A stretch of DNA of 39,837 bases from positions 1 to 39,837 of the forward strand of contig JAUILI010000015.1 in assembly GCA_030433075.1 (NCBI GenBank). Direction: 5' to 3'. The number at the start of each line of letters is the position of its first letter. Position 1 is the first letter of the stretch. Below the pieces are notes generated by a model, which worked only from the letters and a program-made list of their open reading frames with translations, did not search any database and was not told the DNA's origin. Origin of the DNA: Gammaproteobacteria bacterium (GTDB lineage Bacteria > Pseudomonadota > Gammaproteobacteria > Pseudomonadales > Azotimanducaceae). The translations under genes were made by a program, and so were the position numbers. Shown in pieces: positions 1-8,718 of the stretch.

Positions 1-371
1 ACGGCGGGGGCCCTTGGGTGCCGCTCAGTCCAGATCACGGTGCTGGGCGCGTGGGCATGGAGGACGGCTCCGATGGCGGCATCGCGCGCATAGAGCGCGA
101 GGTGGAGCGCGGCTTCGGCGGAGGGCTTGGCGCCCTCGGCGCCATCGAGGACGGTACCATCGAGGGCCATGAGCATGAGGGCGTCGCCGGTGAGAAAGCG
201 CTTATGCCCCCCGGAGGCGGTCACCAGGGCGCGGTGGTCGTCGACGCGCAGGGACAGGTTGCTGCTTGTGGCGGGAGTCCAGCGCCGGCCATAGAAGCGT
301 TCCGCGACCGGGCTCAGGGCCTGGGCACCGTAGTAGCGCAAAAGCGGGCCCGGAAGCTTGGGGCTGAGCAC
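1..371 (-). CDS. mtnB: Methylthioribulose-1-phosphate dehydratase, N-terminal part (runs off window)
   Basis: MtnB dehydrates 5-methylthioribulose-1-phosphate in the methionine salvage pathway, in the cytoplasm; it belongs to the zinc-dependent class II aldolase family. I read 123 residues from a GTG at 371; the rest lies beyond the window start. Family signatures seen: RFYGRRWTPATSSNLS (about residues 25-40), TASGGHKRFL (51-60), KPSAE (82-86, with the family glutamate) and the metal-binding H105-A-H107. The start is fixed by GGAGG six bases upstream of the GTG. The gene is divergent from the exonuclease at 501, with a 129-base gap. Other mtn genes may lie to the left, which I cannot see. The reading frame and motif run are clear, so the family call is firm. 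The R for G in the HK(G)xL stretch is the only oddity. Confidence 0.88.
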   Translation of the reverse strand, partial: MLSPKLPGPLLRYYGAQALSPVAERFYGRRWTPATSSNLSLRVDDHRALVTASGGHKRFLTGDALMLMALDGTVLDGAEGAKPSAEAALHLALYARDAAIGAVLHAHAPSTVIWTERHPRAPA

Positions 372-445
372 GGAAAACCTCCGCCAAGGGCGAATAGAGG
401 GAGCGGAGTGTACCTTGGGGAGCGGCGCTTTTTCAGCCTGCGGCC

Positions 446-474
446 GTGCCTGCAGCCAGGGGGCGGGCTACAAT
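446..474 (+). promoter_or_regulatory. Possible promoter of the exonuclease-nupC operon
   Basis: A TACAAT hexamer at 469-474 matches five of six bases of the sigma70 -10 box and lies 26 bases before the ATG at 501. That leaves a short leader with an AGAGG ribosome site. The -35 position (about 446-451) is poor, so this is a weak call based mainly on the -10 element. Confidence 0.3.
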
Positions 475-500
475 GCGGCAAGAATAAAGAGGCACCTGCC

Positions 501-1052
501 ATGAAACACGGGGATGGCCAGGGCGAAGCGCGCCCCTGGCCCATTATGTTGGATGTGGAAGCGTCGGGCTTTGGCCGGGGCAGCTATCCCATCGAGATTG
601 GCCTGGCCTTTCCCGACGGCACCTCCGTGGCCTATCTGTTGCGCCCGGAAGCGGACTGGATCCACTGGGATGAGAGCGCCGAACAGGTCCACGGCCTCCC
701 CCGGGCGAAGCTCCTCGCGGAGGGACGTTCCGTGCTGGAAGTGGCGGCCTTGCTGAATGCCCAGCTTGCGGGGAATCGGGTGTATAGCGATGCCTGGGGC
801 TTCGACGCCGCCTGGGTTGCCCGACTGTTCGACGCCGCGGGCCTTAGCCAGCATTTCCGCGTGGATACGGTACGCAATTTGATTACGGAAGCGGCCCTGC
901 CTCGCTGGGCCGAGGCCCGGGCCCGGGCCGAAGCCCGCCTGGGGAAGGCCACCCATCGCGCCGAGCACGATGCGAAGCTTTTGCAAGCCAGCGTGCTCGA
1001 ACTCTGGGCCCTCGTGGGCCCGCCCCCCTTAAACGAAGGATCTGCCTCGTGA
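501..1052 (+). CDS. DEDDh 3'-5' exonuclease domain protein (DnaQ/RNase T fold)
   Basis: A small single-domain exonuclease of 183 residues. The catalytic acidic residues are visible in order: D18 and E20 in LDVEASGFG, an aspartate in [10 protein letters not shown] (97 or 102), and H152/H156-D157 in HRAEHDAK, which fits the DEDDh class. Family members degrade single-stranded DNA or RNA from the 3' end; which substrate is used here cannot be told. The open frame extends upstream, but the ATG at 501 has an AGAGG site eight bases before it and starts the recognisable domain, so I chose it. Its TGA overlaps the GTG start of the nucleoside transporter (GTGA), so the genes are probably co-translated. 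The context suggests nucleotide turnover, but that is inference. Confidence 0.8.
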   Translation: MKHGDGQGEARPWPIMLDVEASGFGRGSYPIEIGLAFPDGTSVAYLLRPEADWIHWDESAEQVHGLPRAKLLAEGRSVLEVAALLNAQLAGNRVYSDAWGFDAAWVARLFDAAGLSQHFRVDTVRNLITEAALPRWAEARARAEARLGKATHRAEHDAKLLQASVLELWALVGPPPLNEGSAS

Positions 1053-2296
1053 TGAGCTTACTGGGGGTCCTCGTGCTCCTGGCCCTGGCCTGGTTGCTAT
1101 CGACAAATCGCCGGGCCATCGCCTGGCGTACGGTCCTTGGGGCCCTTTTCCTACAAGCGCTGATCGGCGGCTGGGTGCTCGCCATGCCCTCGGGCATTGC
1201 CACCCTGGAAGCGGTCTCCGCCGGGGTTGGGCAGGTGCTGGCCTATAGCCGGGAAGGCATCGAGTTTATGTTTGGCTGGTCCGCGAACGGCGCCATGGGG
1301 TCCCTCGCGGCCTCCGTGGAAGCCAAGGGCTTTGCCCCCATCTTCGCCGTGAACGTGCTGCCCGTGATCGTGATCTTTTCCGCCCTTGTCTCCGTGCTCT
1401 ATCACCTTGGCATCATGGGCTGGACCATTCGCCTCCTAGGGGGCGCGCTGCAGCGAGTCCTCGGCACCAGCCGTCCCGAATCCCTCTCCGCCGCGGCAAA
1501 CGTCTTCGTGGGGCAGGCCGAGGCGCCCCTGGTGGCGCGACCCTTCATTCCCACCATGACCGCCTCCGAGCTCTTCGCCATCATGGTTGGCGGCCTGGCG
1601 AGCATTGCGGGGTCCGTCATGGCGGGCTACGCCGCCATGGGCATCGAGCTTAAATACCTGATTGCCGCCTGCTTCATGGCCGCCCCCGGGGGGCTGCTCA
1701 TGGCGAAGATGGTGATGCCGGAAACGGAACAGCCGAAGAACGATCTCGCGGAGCTCGACGATCTCGAAAGCATGAAGAGCGTGAACCTCTTTGATGCCGC
1801 GGCCTCCGGCGCCCTCTCGGGAATGCATATCGCTCTGGCCGTGGGGGCCATGCTCGTGGCCTTTATCGCGCTCATGGCCATGGTGAATGGCCTTTTGGGG
1901 GCGCTTGGGGGCTTGATCGGCTACCCCGAGCTCACCCTTGAGCTCATTCTCGGCTGGGTCTTCCAGCCTCTGGCTTGGCTGCTGGGCGTGCCCTGGGCGG
2001 AGGCGGAGGCCGCGGGGAGCTTTATCGGGCAGAAGCTCGTGCTCAATGAGTTTGTGGCCTACCTGTCCTTCACGGAGCAGCGCGCGGCCTTTGCGCCCCT
2101 GACCCAGGCCATCATCACCTTCGCCCTCTGTGGCTTTGCGAACTTCTCCTCCATCGCCATCCTCCTCGGGGGGCTCGGGTCCGTGGCGCCGAACCGCCGC
2201 GAGGATATCGCCCGTTTTGGGTTCCGCGCCTTGCTCGCGGCCACCCTGGCCAATCTCATGAGCGCGGCCCTCGCCGGGTTTTACCTCAGCCTATGA
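1049..2296 (+). CDS. Concentrative nucleoside transporter (CNT/NupC family)
   Basis: An inner-membrane symporter of about 415 residues that takes up nucleosides with H+ or Na+. The whole protein is hydrophobic with many membrane segments. CNT signatures seen: [14 protein letters not shown] (about 150-165), which lines the nucleoside and cation site, [22 protein letters not shown]-like helices, NEFVAYLSF, and [17 protein letters not shown] near the C-terminus. Length is normal for the family. Translation may start at GTG 1049 (overlapping the exonuclease stop) or at the adjacent ATG 1052; the upstream GAAGGA site fits GTG slightly better. The stop overlaps the next start as ATGA. Its neighbours ahcY and mtnB handle adenosine-type compounds, so uptake of adenosine or methylthioadenosine is possible but not shown. 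Confidence 0.92.
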   Translation: MMSLLGVLVLLALAWLLSTNRRAIAWRTVLGALFLQALIGGWVLAMPSGIATLEAVSAGVGQVLAYSREGIEFMFGWSANGAMGSLAASVEAKGFAPIFAVNVLPVIVIFSALVSVLYHLGIMGWTIRLLGGALQRVLGTSRPESLSAAANVFVGQAEAPLVARPFIPTMTASELFAIMVGGLASIAGSVMAGYAAMGIELKYLIAACFMAAPGGLLMAKMVMPETEQPKNDLAELDDLESMKSVNLFDAAASGALSGMHIALAVGAMLVAFIALMAMVNGLLGALGGLIGYPELTLELILGWVFQPLAWLLGVPWAEAEAAGSFIGQKLVLNEFVAYLSFTEQRAAFAPLTQAIITFALCGFANFSSIAILLGGLGSVAPNRREDIARFGFRALLAATLANLMSAALAGFYLSL

Positions 2297-3135
2297 CCTC
2301 ATCCTTGAAGCCCATCGACTTTTCCGCCGCCGATGCGCCGGCGCGCTTCACGGAAGATCTCCGGGAGATTGGCTTTGCCGTGCTCCGGGGCGCGCCCCTG
2401 GACGATGACGCCATCACCCGCATCTACGAGGCCTGGCTCGCCTTCTTTCAAAGCCCGGAAAAGACGGCCTTTCGCTACGACCGGGAACGGCAGGATGGAT
2501 TCTTCTCCACGGCGGAGGCGGAACACGCCAAGGGGGAGACGCTCCGGGATCTGAAGGAATACTTCCATTACTACCCCTGGGGGCGCTGCCCCGAGGCGCT
2601 GCGGCCCGATCTAGAGCGCTACTACGCCGCCGTGCTCACCCTTGGACAGACCCTTTTGGGGTGGGTGGAGGCAAACGCACCGGCCGCCATCGCGCAGCAG
2701 CTTAGCGAACCGCTTTCGAGCATGATTGCGGGGAGTGATGTGTCCCTTCTGCGCATTCTTCATTACCCCCCGCTGGCGGAAACGGCGGGAGAGGGCGTGC
2801 GGGCCGCGGCCCACGCGGATATCAATCTGCTGACCATTCTGCCGGCAGCCAGTGCGCCAGGGCTTGAGGTGAAGGCCCGGGACGGGCGCTGGCGGTCCGT
2901 TCCCTGTACGCCGGGGCTCGTGGTGGTGAACACGGGGGATATGCTGCAGGAGGCCACGGACGGCTACTTCCCGTCCACGGTACATCGGGTGGTGAACCCC
3001 CGGGGGGAAGAAGCGAGGCAGCGACGTTTGTCCCTGCCCCTCTTCCTGCATCCCCGTCCGGAGGTGGTGCTGTCCTCGCGCCACAGCGCGGAGAGCTACC
3101 TGAATCAGCGTCTCCGCGAACTGGGCGTGATTTAG
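2293..3135 (+). CDS. Isopenicillin N synthase-like 2-oxoglutarate/Fe(II) oxygenase
   Basis: A 280-residue cytoplasmic oxygenase of the IPNS/plant-type 2OG-Fe(II) family (DIOX_N domain followed by the jelly-roll core). Iron ligands are visible as H174-A-D176 and H231, and the 2-oxoglutarate-binding R245-L-S247 follows. [21 protein letters not shown] is typical of this family. The substrate is unknown; members oxidise anything from amino acids to nucleobases and antibiotics. It is the last gene of the exonuclease-nupC operon, linked by ATGA, and ends head-on in ahcY with a 4-base stop overlap (TTAG). The link to a nucleoside transporter suggests a nucleoside or nucleobase substrate, as in thymine or xanthine oxygenases; this is inference from position only. 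Confidence 0.85.
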   Translation: MTSSLKPIDFSAADAPARFTEDLREIGFAVLRGAPLDDDAITRIYEAWLAFFQSPEKTAFRYDRERQDGFFSTAEAEHAKGETLRDLKEYFHYYPWGRCPEALRPDLERYYAAVLTLGQTLLGWVEANAPAAIAQQLSEPLSSMIAGSDVSLLRILHYPPLAETAGEGVRAAAHADINLLTILPAASAPGLEVKARDGRWRSVPCTPGLVVVNTGDMLQEATDGYFPSTVHRVVNPRGEEARQRRLSLPLFLHPRPEVVLSSRHSAESYLNQRLRELGVI

Positions 3136-4499
3136 TACTTGTAGTAGTCGGGCTTGTAGGGACCTTCCGTGGTCACGCCGATATAGCCGGCTTGCTCGGT
3201 GGTGAGCTGCGTGAGCACGCCCCCGAAGCCCTCGACCATGTAACGTGCCACTTCCTCATCCAGATGCTTGGGCAGCACTTCCACGCTGATCGGCGGCCGC
3301 TGCTGCGGATCCTGATCGGCCCAACGCTGATCAAACAGGTGCATCTGGGCAAGCACCTGGTTGGCGAAGGAGCCATCCATGACCCGGGAGGGGTGACCCA
3401 TGGCGTTGCCCAGGTTCACCAGGCGCCCTTCCGACAGGAGGATGATGAAGTCCGAGGGGTCATCGCTGCGGAAGATGCGATGGACCGGGGGCGTCACTTC
3501 CTCCCAGCGCCAGTTCTCCCGCATGTAGGCGGTGTCGATTTCGTTATCGAAGTGCCCGATGTTGCACACCACGGCCCCGGATTTCACGGCGGCCAGCATG
3601 TTCTTGTCGCAAACGTTAGCGTTACCCGTGGTGGTGACGATGAGGTCCGTGTTGCCCAGGAGCGCCTCGTCGATATCGGCACGCTGCCCCGTGTTCCGGC
3701 CGCCCTTGTAGGGAGACACCACCTCAAAGCCGTCCATGCAGGCCTGCATGCCACAGATGGGATCGATCTCCGTGACCTTGACGATCATCTTCTCGGCGTC
3801 GAGGGACTGGGCCGAGCCCTTGCCCACGTCCCCGTAGCCGATGACCAGGGCCTTCTTCCCGGACATGAGCATGTCCGTGGCGCGCTTGATGGCGTCGGAA
3901 AGGGAGTGGCGGCAGCCGTACTTGTTGTCGTTCTTGGACTTGGTGACGGAATCGTTCACGTTGATGGCGGGGACCTTCAGGGACCCTTCGCGCATCATTT
4001 CATAGAGGCGGTGCACCCCCGTGGTGGTCTCTTCGCTGATCCCGTGGATGCTGTCGAGCATGGCGGGGTAGGCGTCGTGAATGCGCTGGGTGAGATCGCC
4101 GCCATCGTCGAGGAGCAGGTTCGCTTCCCAGGGGGCGCCGTCCTTCATGATGGTCTGCTCGATGCACCACCAGTATTCCTCTTCCGTCTCGCCCTTCCAG
4201 GCAAAGACGGGGATGCCGGCGGCGGCGATGGCCGCGGCTGCGTGGTCCTGGGTGGAGAAAATGTTGCAGGAGCTCCAGCGCACTTCGGCGCCGAGGGCGA
4301 CAAGGGTCTCGATGAGCACGGCCGTTTGCACGGTCATGTGAATGCAGCCAATGATCCGGGCGCCGGCGAGGGGTGCGCTTTCGGCGTAGCGGCGACGCAG
4401 CGCCATGAGCGCGGGCATTTCTGCCTCTGCTAGTTCAATTTCCCGGCGGCCGAATTCCGCGAGGCTCATATCCGCAACTTTGTAGTCGGTGAAACTCAT
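3132..4499 (-). CDS. ahcY: S-adenosylhomocysteine hydrolase
   Basis: Splits S-adenosylhomocysteine into adenosine and homocysteine, relieving product inhibition of methyltransferases; it needs tightly bound NAD and acts in the cytoplasm as a tetramer. The sequence is canonical from [11 protein letters not shown] at the N-terminus through [16 protein letters not shown], the NAD loop [11 protein letters not shown] and the C-terminal tail KPDYYKY, where K and Y reach the partner subunit's cofactor. It is the longer proteobacterial form, about 455 residues. Three ATGs in a row occur (4505, 4502, 4499). The AAGGAG site abuts the first and is six bases from the third, so I take 4499. It follows sahR directly in one operon and should be induced when SAH accumulates. 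Confidence 0.97.
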   Translation of the reverse strand: MSFTDYKVADMSLAEFGRREIELAEAEMPALMALRRRYAESAPLAGARIIGCIHMTVQTAVLIETLVALGAEVRWSSCNIFSTQDHAAAAIAAAGIPVFAWKGETEEEYWWCIEQTIMKDGAPWEANLLLDDGGDLTQRIHDAYPAMLDSIHGISEETTTGVHRLYEMMREGSLKVPAINVNDSVTKSKNDNKYGCRHSLSDAIKRATDMLMSGKKALVIGYGDVGKGSAQSLDAEKMIVKVTEIDPICGMQACMDGFEVVSPYKGGRNTGQRADIDEALLGNTDLIVTTTGNANVCDKNMLAAVKSGAVVCNIGHFDNEIDTAYMRENWRWEEVTPPVHRIFRSDDPSDFIILLSEGRLVNLGNAMGHPSRVMDGSFANQVLAQMHLFDQRWADQDPQQRPPISVEVLPKHLDEEVARYMVEGFGGVLTQLTTEQAGYIGVTTEGPYKPDYYKY

Positions 4500-4501
4500 C
4501 A

Positions 4502-5515
4502 TCATCTCCTTGCTTCGGCGGTGCCGAGGGGGGCTTGGGGCCGCGCATAGCGGCTGAGGTGGATTTGAAATCCGTTTCTTAGGGTAAGGAATTGCCGTTC
4601 CTGCAAGCGGGCGCCGGCGTCCTGGGCCCAGCGGTCCTGGTCCTCCGGCGCAATGCCGAGCCAGAGATCGCCGCAGGCGTCTCCGACCCAGGCCTGTTCG
4701 TGGGGGCTCAGCTCGGCAATGAGCAGTTCGCCGTCGGCCGCGAGGGCGCGTACCGCGGCCCGGGTAAGGGCCGCGGGGGTTTGGCTGTGATGCAGCACCA
4801 TGGCGAGCACGACAACGCGGTGATCGCGGGCGGCGGCTTCCTGCCCGTTTAGCTGTTCGAAGGCGCCGCAGTGGAAGTGGGGCAGGGCGTCACCGTCCTT
4901 CGCAAGGCGCTGCGCGCAGCGGCGGAGCATCTCTTCCGAGCGATCCACGGCCCACACCGTATCGAAGCGGCCGAGCAGCGCGGGGAGAAACTCCCCAAGC
5001 CCCGGGCCAATTTCCAGGGCCTTTGGGCCCCGGGCCGGGAGCCATTCCGTCAGCACCGGCAGGTAGCGATCGGGCAGGGCAATCAGATCCTGGCTGGCCT
5101 CGAAGGCTTCCGCGTTCCGCTCGAAGAAGGCCCGGCTGCGGGCGCCGCGGTCGGCAATGACCTGGGCCACGCCGGCCTCCAGGGCCGGGCCTAGGGGCGC
5201 GCCGTCGAGCTCCTCAAAGAGGGCGGCGAAGGTGCGATCTCCCGGGCCTGGGGGGCTTGGACGCTGGGCCCGGCGGTAAAACCGATGCGTGCCGTCCCGC
5301 TGCTGCCGGAGGAGCCCAACATCGACCAGGGCCTTTAGGTGGTGGCTCACCGTGGCCTGCCCGAGGCCCAGGATGGTGCCCAGCTCCTGGACGCTGTAGG
5401 CATCCTCGGCCAGCAGCCGGAGGATGGCCAGCCGCGCGCCATCGGCGCAGGCCCGGAGGCCAGCGAGGAGCTGAGGATCAATGGTCGCGCTGGGCAGGGC
5501 GTGGGCCTTGGGCAC
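4502..5515 (-). CDS. sahR: SahR-type regulator: ArsR helix-turn-helix fused to SAM-methyltransferase-like sensor
   Basis: The first 80 residues form an ArsR winged helix ([20 protein letters not shown], then [18 protein letters not shown]). From about 130 onward there is a class I methyltransferase fold with motif [12 protein letters not shown] at 166-176. This architecture, next to ahcY, matches SahR, a repressor described in Proteobacteria that releases DNA when SAH binds its methylase-like domain and controls SAM-cycle genes. Start is GTG 5515, preceded by a GAGG site. The stop overlaps the first ahcY ATG (ATGA). A possible sigma70 promoter and a double palindrome lie upstream. An actual methyltransferase activity is the alternative; the neighbourhood favours the sensor role. 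Confidence 0.88.
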   Translation of the reverse strand: MPKAHALPSATIDPQLLAGLRACADGARLAILRLLAEDAYSVQELGTILGLGQATVSHHLKALVDVGLLRQQRDGTHRFYRRAQRPSPPGPGDRTFAALFEELDGAPLGPALEAGVAQVIADRGARSRAFFERNAEAFEASQDLIALPDRYLPVLTEWLPARGPKALEIGPGLGEFLPALLGRFDTVWAVDRSEEMLRRCAQRLAKDGDALPHFHCGAFEQLNGQEAAARDHRVVVLAMVLHHSQTPAALTRAAVRALAADGELLIAELSPHEQAWVGDACGDLWLGIAPEDQDRWAQDAGARLQERQFLTLRNGFQIHLSRYARPQAPLGTAEARR

Positions 5516-5547
5516 CGAGCAGCCTCGGGAAAACCGTGAAGGCGCGC

Positions 5548-5576
5548 ATTCTGCGCACCGGCGAGGGCCTTGGCAA
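5548..5576 (-). promoter_or_regulatory. Predicted sigma70 promoter of sahR-ahcY
   Basis: On the minus strand TTGCCA (5576-5571) and CAGAAT (5553-5548) are separated by exactly 17 bases. They match five of six and four of six consensus positions. The predicted start of transcription, about 5541, leaves a leader of some 26 bases that contains the GAGG ribosome site of sahR. Confidence 0.45.
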
Positions 5577-5581
5577 GCCTT

Positions 5582-5600
5582 TATCGATATTCATCGATGA
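5582..5600. promoter_or_regulatory. Double ATCGAT palindrome, candidate SahR operator
   Basis: Two perfect palindromes lie side by side: TATCGATA (5582-5589) and TCATCGATGA (5591-5600). Both have an ATCGAT core and their centres are 10 bases apart, one helical turn. They sit just upstream of the predicted sahR -35 box, in the gap shared with curA. An AT-rich symmetric site in this otherwise GC-rich gap is a good candidate operator for the dimeric ArsR-family product of sahR. Binding is not shown. Confidence 0.5.
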
Positions 5601-5630
5601 ATTTTCCGGGCCCCGGTGTTCCCCGGTCCC

Positions 5631-5666
5631 CCGGCTGCGCTAAGCTGCGCAGCCGGCGTGTTTTCC
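5631..5666 (+). terminator. Strong hairpin in the curA leader, terminator/attenuator-like
   Basis: CCGGCTGCGC (5631-5640) and GCGCAGCCGG (5647-5656) form a perfect 10-base stem with a TAAGCT loop, followed on the plus strand by CGTGTTTTCC. It lies 41 bases before the curA ATG. The run of only four T makes it a weak classical terminator; it may act as an attenuator, a 5' stabilising structure, or end a transcript entering from the left. Confidence 0.4.
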
Positions 5667-5697
5667 TGCGCCCTAAGCCACCATTGGGAGAGCCTCC

Positions 5698-6735
5698 ATG
5701 AGCCAAACCGTAAGCCATGCCTGGGTCCTTAAGCGCCGTCCGGCGGGACGCATTACCCGCGACGACTACGACTGGGTCGAGATGCCCCTGGATGCTCCCA
5801 AGGCCGGGGAAGTGCTGGTGCGCACGGTCTACCTCTCCCTGGATCCCACGAACCGCATCTGGGCGAGCGATATGGCCCAGTACATGCCGCCGGTGGAGCT
5901 TGGGGAGGTCATGCGGGGCGGCACCCTTGGGGTGGTGGAAGCCAGCGGGGACGAGAACTTCGCCGTGGGCGACGTGGTGCAGGGCATGTGGGGCTGGCGC
6001 TCCCACGCGCTGCAGCCGGCCATGGCCCTGAATAAGCTTCCTGCCCAGCCCGGCGTGCCCTGGGATGCTTACATGAGCGTGCTCGGCGCCACGGGCATGA
6101 CCGCCTACTTCGGCCTCATGGATATCGGCGCGCCGAAGGCCGGGGAAACGCTTGTGGTGTCGGCGGCCGCCGGCGCCGTGGGCTCCCTCGTGGGGCAGAT
6201 CGGCAAGATCATGGGCTGCCGGGTCATCGGCACCGCGGGGAGTGACGAGAAGTGCGCGCACCTGATTAACGATCTCGGGTTCGATGCCGCCATCAACTAC
6301 AAAACGGCCGATCTCGGCGCCGCGCTTGATGAAGCCGCTCCGAACGGCATTGATATTTACTTTGAAAATACCGGTGGCCCGGTGACGGACGCGGTTTACC
6401 CGCGCCTGAATCTGAATGCCCGCATCCCCCTCTGTGGCCTTATTGCCCACTACAACGACGAAGAGACCGGGGAAGGCACGCCGGGGCCGAAGAACTTCCA
6501 AATGGCGCTCATGCGCCGGGCCCTGATCAAGGGCTTTATCGTGATCGACTACCTACCCCGCTTCCCGGAAGGCATTGCGGCCATGGCCGGGTGGCTGGCG
6601 GAGGGCAAGCTTCAGTACCGCACCGATATGGTGGACGGGCTCGAGAACGCCGTGGAGGGCGTAAACCGCCTCTTCGACGGCGCCAACACGGGCAAGCTCC
6701 TGGTCCGGTGCAGCGAAGCGCCGGCCACGCCATGA
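5698..6735 (+). CDS. NADPH-dependent enone/alkenal reductase (CurA/leukotriene B4 dehydrogenase family)
   Basis: A 345-residue zinc-free medium-chain reductase. Members reduce carbon-carbon double bonds of alpha,beta-unsaturated aldehydes and ketones with NADPH (YncB/CurA in E. coli, prostaglandin reductases in animals). The N-terminal substrate domain contains VYLSLDPTNRIWASD (45-59). The Rossmann domain starts near 150 with VSAAAGAVGSLVGQ (nucleotide loop about 157-163). GIDIYFENTGG and ALMRRALIKGFIV are also typical of the subfamily. There are no structural or catalytic zinc cysteines, as expected. Start ATG 5698 follows a GGAGAG ribosome site (5686-5691, six bases before the ATG). The stop overlaps the next start (ATGA), so it leads the aminotransferase operon. 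It is divergent from sahR and may share its regulatory gap. Its link with methionine metabolism is unclear; aldehyde detoxification is a plausible role. Confidence 0.88.
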   Translation: MSQTVSHAWVLKRRPAGRITRDDYDWVEMPLDAPKAGEVLVRTVYLSLDPTNRIWASDMAQYMPPVELGEVMRGGTLGVVEASGDENFAVGDVVQGMWGWRSHALQPAMALNKLPAQPGVPWDAYMSVLGATGMTAYFGLMDIGAPKAGETLVVSAAAGAVGSLVGQIGKIMGCRVIGTAGSDEKCAHLINDLGFDAAINYKTADLGAALDEAAPNGIDIYFENTGGPVTDAVYPRLNLNARIPLCGLIAHYNDEETGEGTPGPKNFQMALMRRALIKGFIVIDYLPRFPEGIAAMAGWLAEGKLQYRTDMVDGLENAVEGVNRLFDGANTGKLLVRCSEAPATP

Positions 6736-7913
6736 CCCAAGCGGTGACGACCTCTGCGTCCCTACCTGCGCTTCCGAGCAAACTGCCGGCGGTAGGGACC
6801 ACCATCTTTACCGTGATGTCCCAGCTGGCTCAGGCCCACGGCGCCCTGAACCTTTCCCAGGGCTTTCCGGATTTTGACGGGCCGCCGGCGCTGCTCGATC
6901 GGGTAAGCCATTACCTTCATCACGGCGCCAATCAATACGCGCCCATGATGGGAGCCCCGGCGCTGCGGGAGGCCCTGGCGGAAAAGATCGCCGCTGATTA
7001 CGGCGCCGTCGTGGATCCGGACTTGGAAATCACCATTACCTCCGGCGCCACGGAAGCGCTGTTCTGCGCCGTGCAGGCGGTGGTGGGCCCGGGGGACGAG
7101 GTGGTGATTTTCGATCCGGCCTACGATTCCTACGATCCCGCGGTGGTCATGGCCGGGGGCACGCCGGTGCACCTGGCCCTTGAGGCCCCGAGCTTCGAGA
7201 TCGACTTCGATGCGCTGGAAGCGGTGCTGTCCTCCCGCACCCGCGCCGTGGTGATCAATAGCCCGCACAACCCCACGGGCACGGTACTCTCCGAAGCGGC
7301 GCTGCTGCGTCTTGGGGCCCTGGCGGAGCGCTACGGCTTCTGGATCCTCTCCGATGAGGTCTACGAGCATATTATTTTCGACGGTCAGCGCCATGAAAGC
7401 GTGCTGCGCCATCCCCAGCTGGCGGCGCGGAGCTTCATGGTGTCCTCCCTGGGGAAGACCTACCACACCACGGGATGGAAGATCGGCTATTGCGTCGCGC
7501 CGGCGGCGCTCACGGCGGAGTTTCGGAAGATTCACCAGTACGTGACCTTCTGCACGCACCATCCGACCCAGCTGGCCCATGCGGACTTCCTCCGCGAGCA
7601 TCCGGAACATCATCGTGAGCTTCCGGCCTTCTATGAGGCGAAGCGCAATCAGCTGGCGGAGCTCCTGGCGCCCTCGCGTTTTCACTTCACTCCGAGCGCG
7701 GGCACCTACTTCCAGCTGATCGATTACCGGGACATCTCCGACGAGCCCGACCACCTGCTGGCCCGGCGCCTCACCGAATCCATCGGCGTGGCCACCATTC
7801 CCGTGAGCGTTTTTTACGCCGATCCACCGAAGGATCAGCGCCTGCTCCGGCTATGCTTCTGTAAGGATGAGGCGACGCTTAAGCAGGCCGCGGAGCGCCT
7901 GTGCGCGATCTAA
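6732..7913 (+). CDS. Methionine/glutamine-dependent aminotransferase (YbdL / glutamine transaminase K family)
   Basis: A PLP enzyme of 393 residues, fold type I class I/II aminotransferase. Visible marks: LNLSQGFPDFDGP (40-51), the substrate and PLP contacts NSPHNPTG (176-183) and SDEVYEHI (207-214), and the PLP lysine K242 in SSLGKTYHTTGWKIGY, the YbdL-type pattern. YbdL enzymes exchange methionine with 2-oxo acids; in the reverse sense they aminate 4-methylthio-2-oxobutyrate with glutamine, the last step of methionine salvage. The downstream omega-amidase removes the 2-oxoglutaramate formed from glutamine, and mtnB is in the same window, which supports this role. ATG 6732 overlaps the curA stop (ATGA); upstream in-frame codons lie inside curA and are not used. 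Confidence 0.88.
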   Translation: MTQAVTTSASLPALPSKLPAVGTTIFTVMSQLAQAHGALNLSQGFPDFDGPPALLDRVSHYLHHGANQYAPMMGAPALREALAEKIAADYGAVVDPDLEITITSGATEALFCAVQAVVGPGDEVVIFDPAYDSYDPAVVMAGGTPVHLALEAPSFEIDFDALEAVLSSRTRAVVINSPHNPTGTVLSEAALLRLGALAERYGFWILSDEVYEHIIFDGQRHESVLRHPQLAARSFMVSSLGKTYHTTGWKIGYCVAPAALTAEFRKIHQYVTFCTHHPTQLAHADFLREHPEHHRELPAFYEAKRNQLAELLAPSRFHFTPSAGTYFQLIDYRDISDEPDHLLARRLTESIGVATIPVSVFYADPPKDQRLLRLCFCKDEATLKQAAERLCAI

Positions 7914-8695
7914 GGCTGGCACTCCTGCAGCGGGCCACGGCCTGGCACGACCCGGAGGGCAATCGCCGAGCGCTGGAGGCTAGCCTCGCCGAGCTCCCTC
8001 GGGGGCTCGATGTGGTGCTCCTGCCGGAGATGTTCACCACCGGCTTTACCATGGCGCCGGAGACCCAGGGGGAGGCGCACCCGGGTCCGACGCTGACCTG
8101 GCTCAAGGCTCAGGCGGCGCGTCTGGACGCCGCCGTGGGCGGGAGCGTTGCCGTGCAGGCAGAAGGGGAAGGGGCGCGGAATCGTTTCTACTTCGTCACG
8201 CCCGAGGGCGAGGTGAGCTTCTACGACAAGCGCCACCTCTTTCGCATGGCCGGGGAGCACGAGCATTACGCGCCAGGCACGGAGCGGGTGGTGGTGCCCT
8301 GGCGTGGCTGGCGCCTTGCGCTGCAGGTCTGCTACGACCTCCGCTTCCCCGTGTTTATGCGCAATCGGGGGGACTACGACGCGCTCCTCGTGGTGGCCAA
8401 CTGGCCGGCGCCGCGGCAGGAACAGTGGCGCGCGCTGCTGCCGGCCCGAGCCATTGAAAACCAGTGCTGGCTGGCGGCGGTGAATATCGTTGGCGAGGAC
8501 GGGGCCGGAAAGGCCTACCGCGGCGGCAGCACGGTGATTGATTGCCTCGGGCAACGCCACGGAGAGCTTTTAGAGAGCCCCGGCGTGCTCCTGGGGACTT
8601 TCTCCGCAGCGCAGCTGGCGGCCCAGCGGGCGGCCTTCCCCGTGGCCCAGGACGCGGACGACTTTGAACTCCGGAGCCCCAGGCTCCAGCCTTGA
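7901..8695 (+). CDS. Omega-amidase (YafV/Nit2-like nitrilase-superfamily hydrolase)
   Basis: A carbon-nitrogen hydrolase of 264 residues. The catalytic triad is visible: E43 in LLPEMFTTGF, K110 in YDKRHLFRMA and C144 in QVCYDLRFPVF. YafV-type enzymes hydrolyse 2-oxoglutaramate to 2-oxoglutarate and ammonia and so pull glutamine-dependent transamination forward. The pairing with the YbdL-like gene, overlapping its end by 13 bases, is the arrangement expected for that two-enzyme module. Start GTG 7901 has a GGAG site five bases upstream and gives the usual short N-terminus (MRDLRLALLQ). Another acyl-amide substrate is possible, but the neighbour makes omega-amidase the best call. Confidence 0.87.
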   Translation: MRDLRLALLQRATAWHDPEGNRRALEASLAELPRGLDVVLLPEMFTTGFTMAPETQGEAHPGPTLTWLKAQAARLDAAVGGSVAVQAEGEGARNRFYFVTPEGEVSFYDKRHLFRMAGEHEHYAPGTERVVVPWRGWRLALQVCYDLRFPVFMRNRGDYDALLVVANWPAPRQEQWRALLPARAIENQCWLAAVNIVGEDGAGKAYRGGSTVIDCLGQRHGELLESPGVLLGTFSAAQLAAQRAAFPVAQDADDFELRSPRLQP

Positions 8696-8718
8696 ACCGA
8701 AGACACTAAGGGGATGTC

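Noticed and set aside
3192-4433. Open frame of 413 codons on the plus strand opposite ahcY
   Set aside because: It mirrors ahcY codons, has no family features and is a by-product of high GC content.
4500-5697. SAH riboswitch upstream of ahcY
   Set aside because: ahcY directly follows sahR with no leader, and the sahR-curA gap shows a simple hairpin, not the riboswitch pattern I know.
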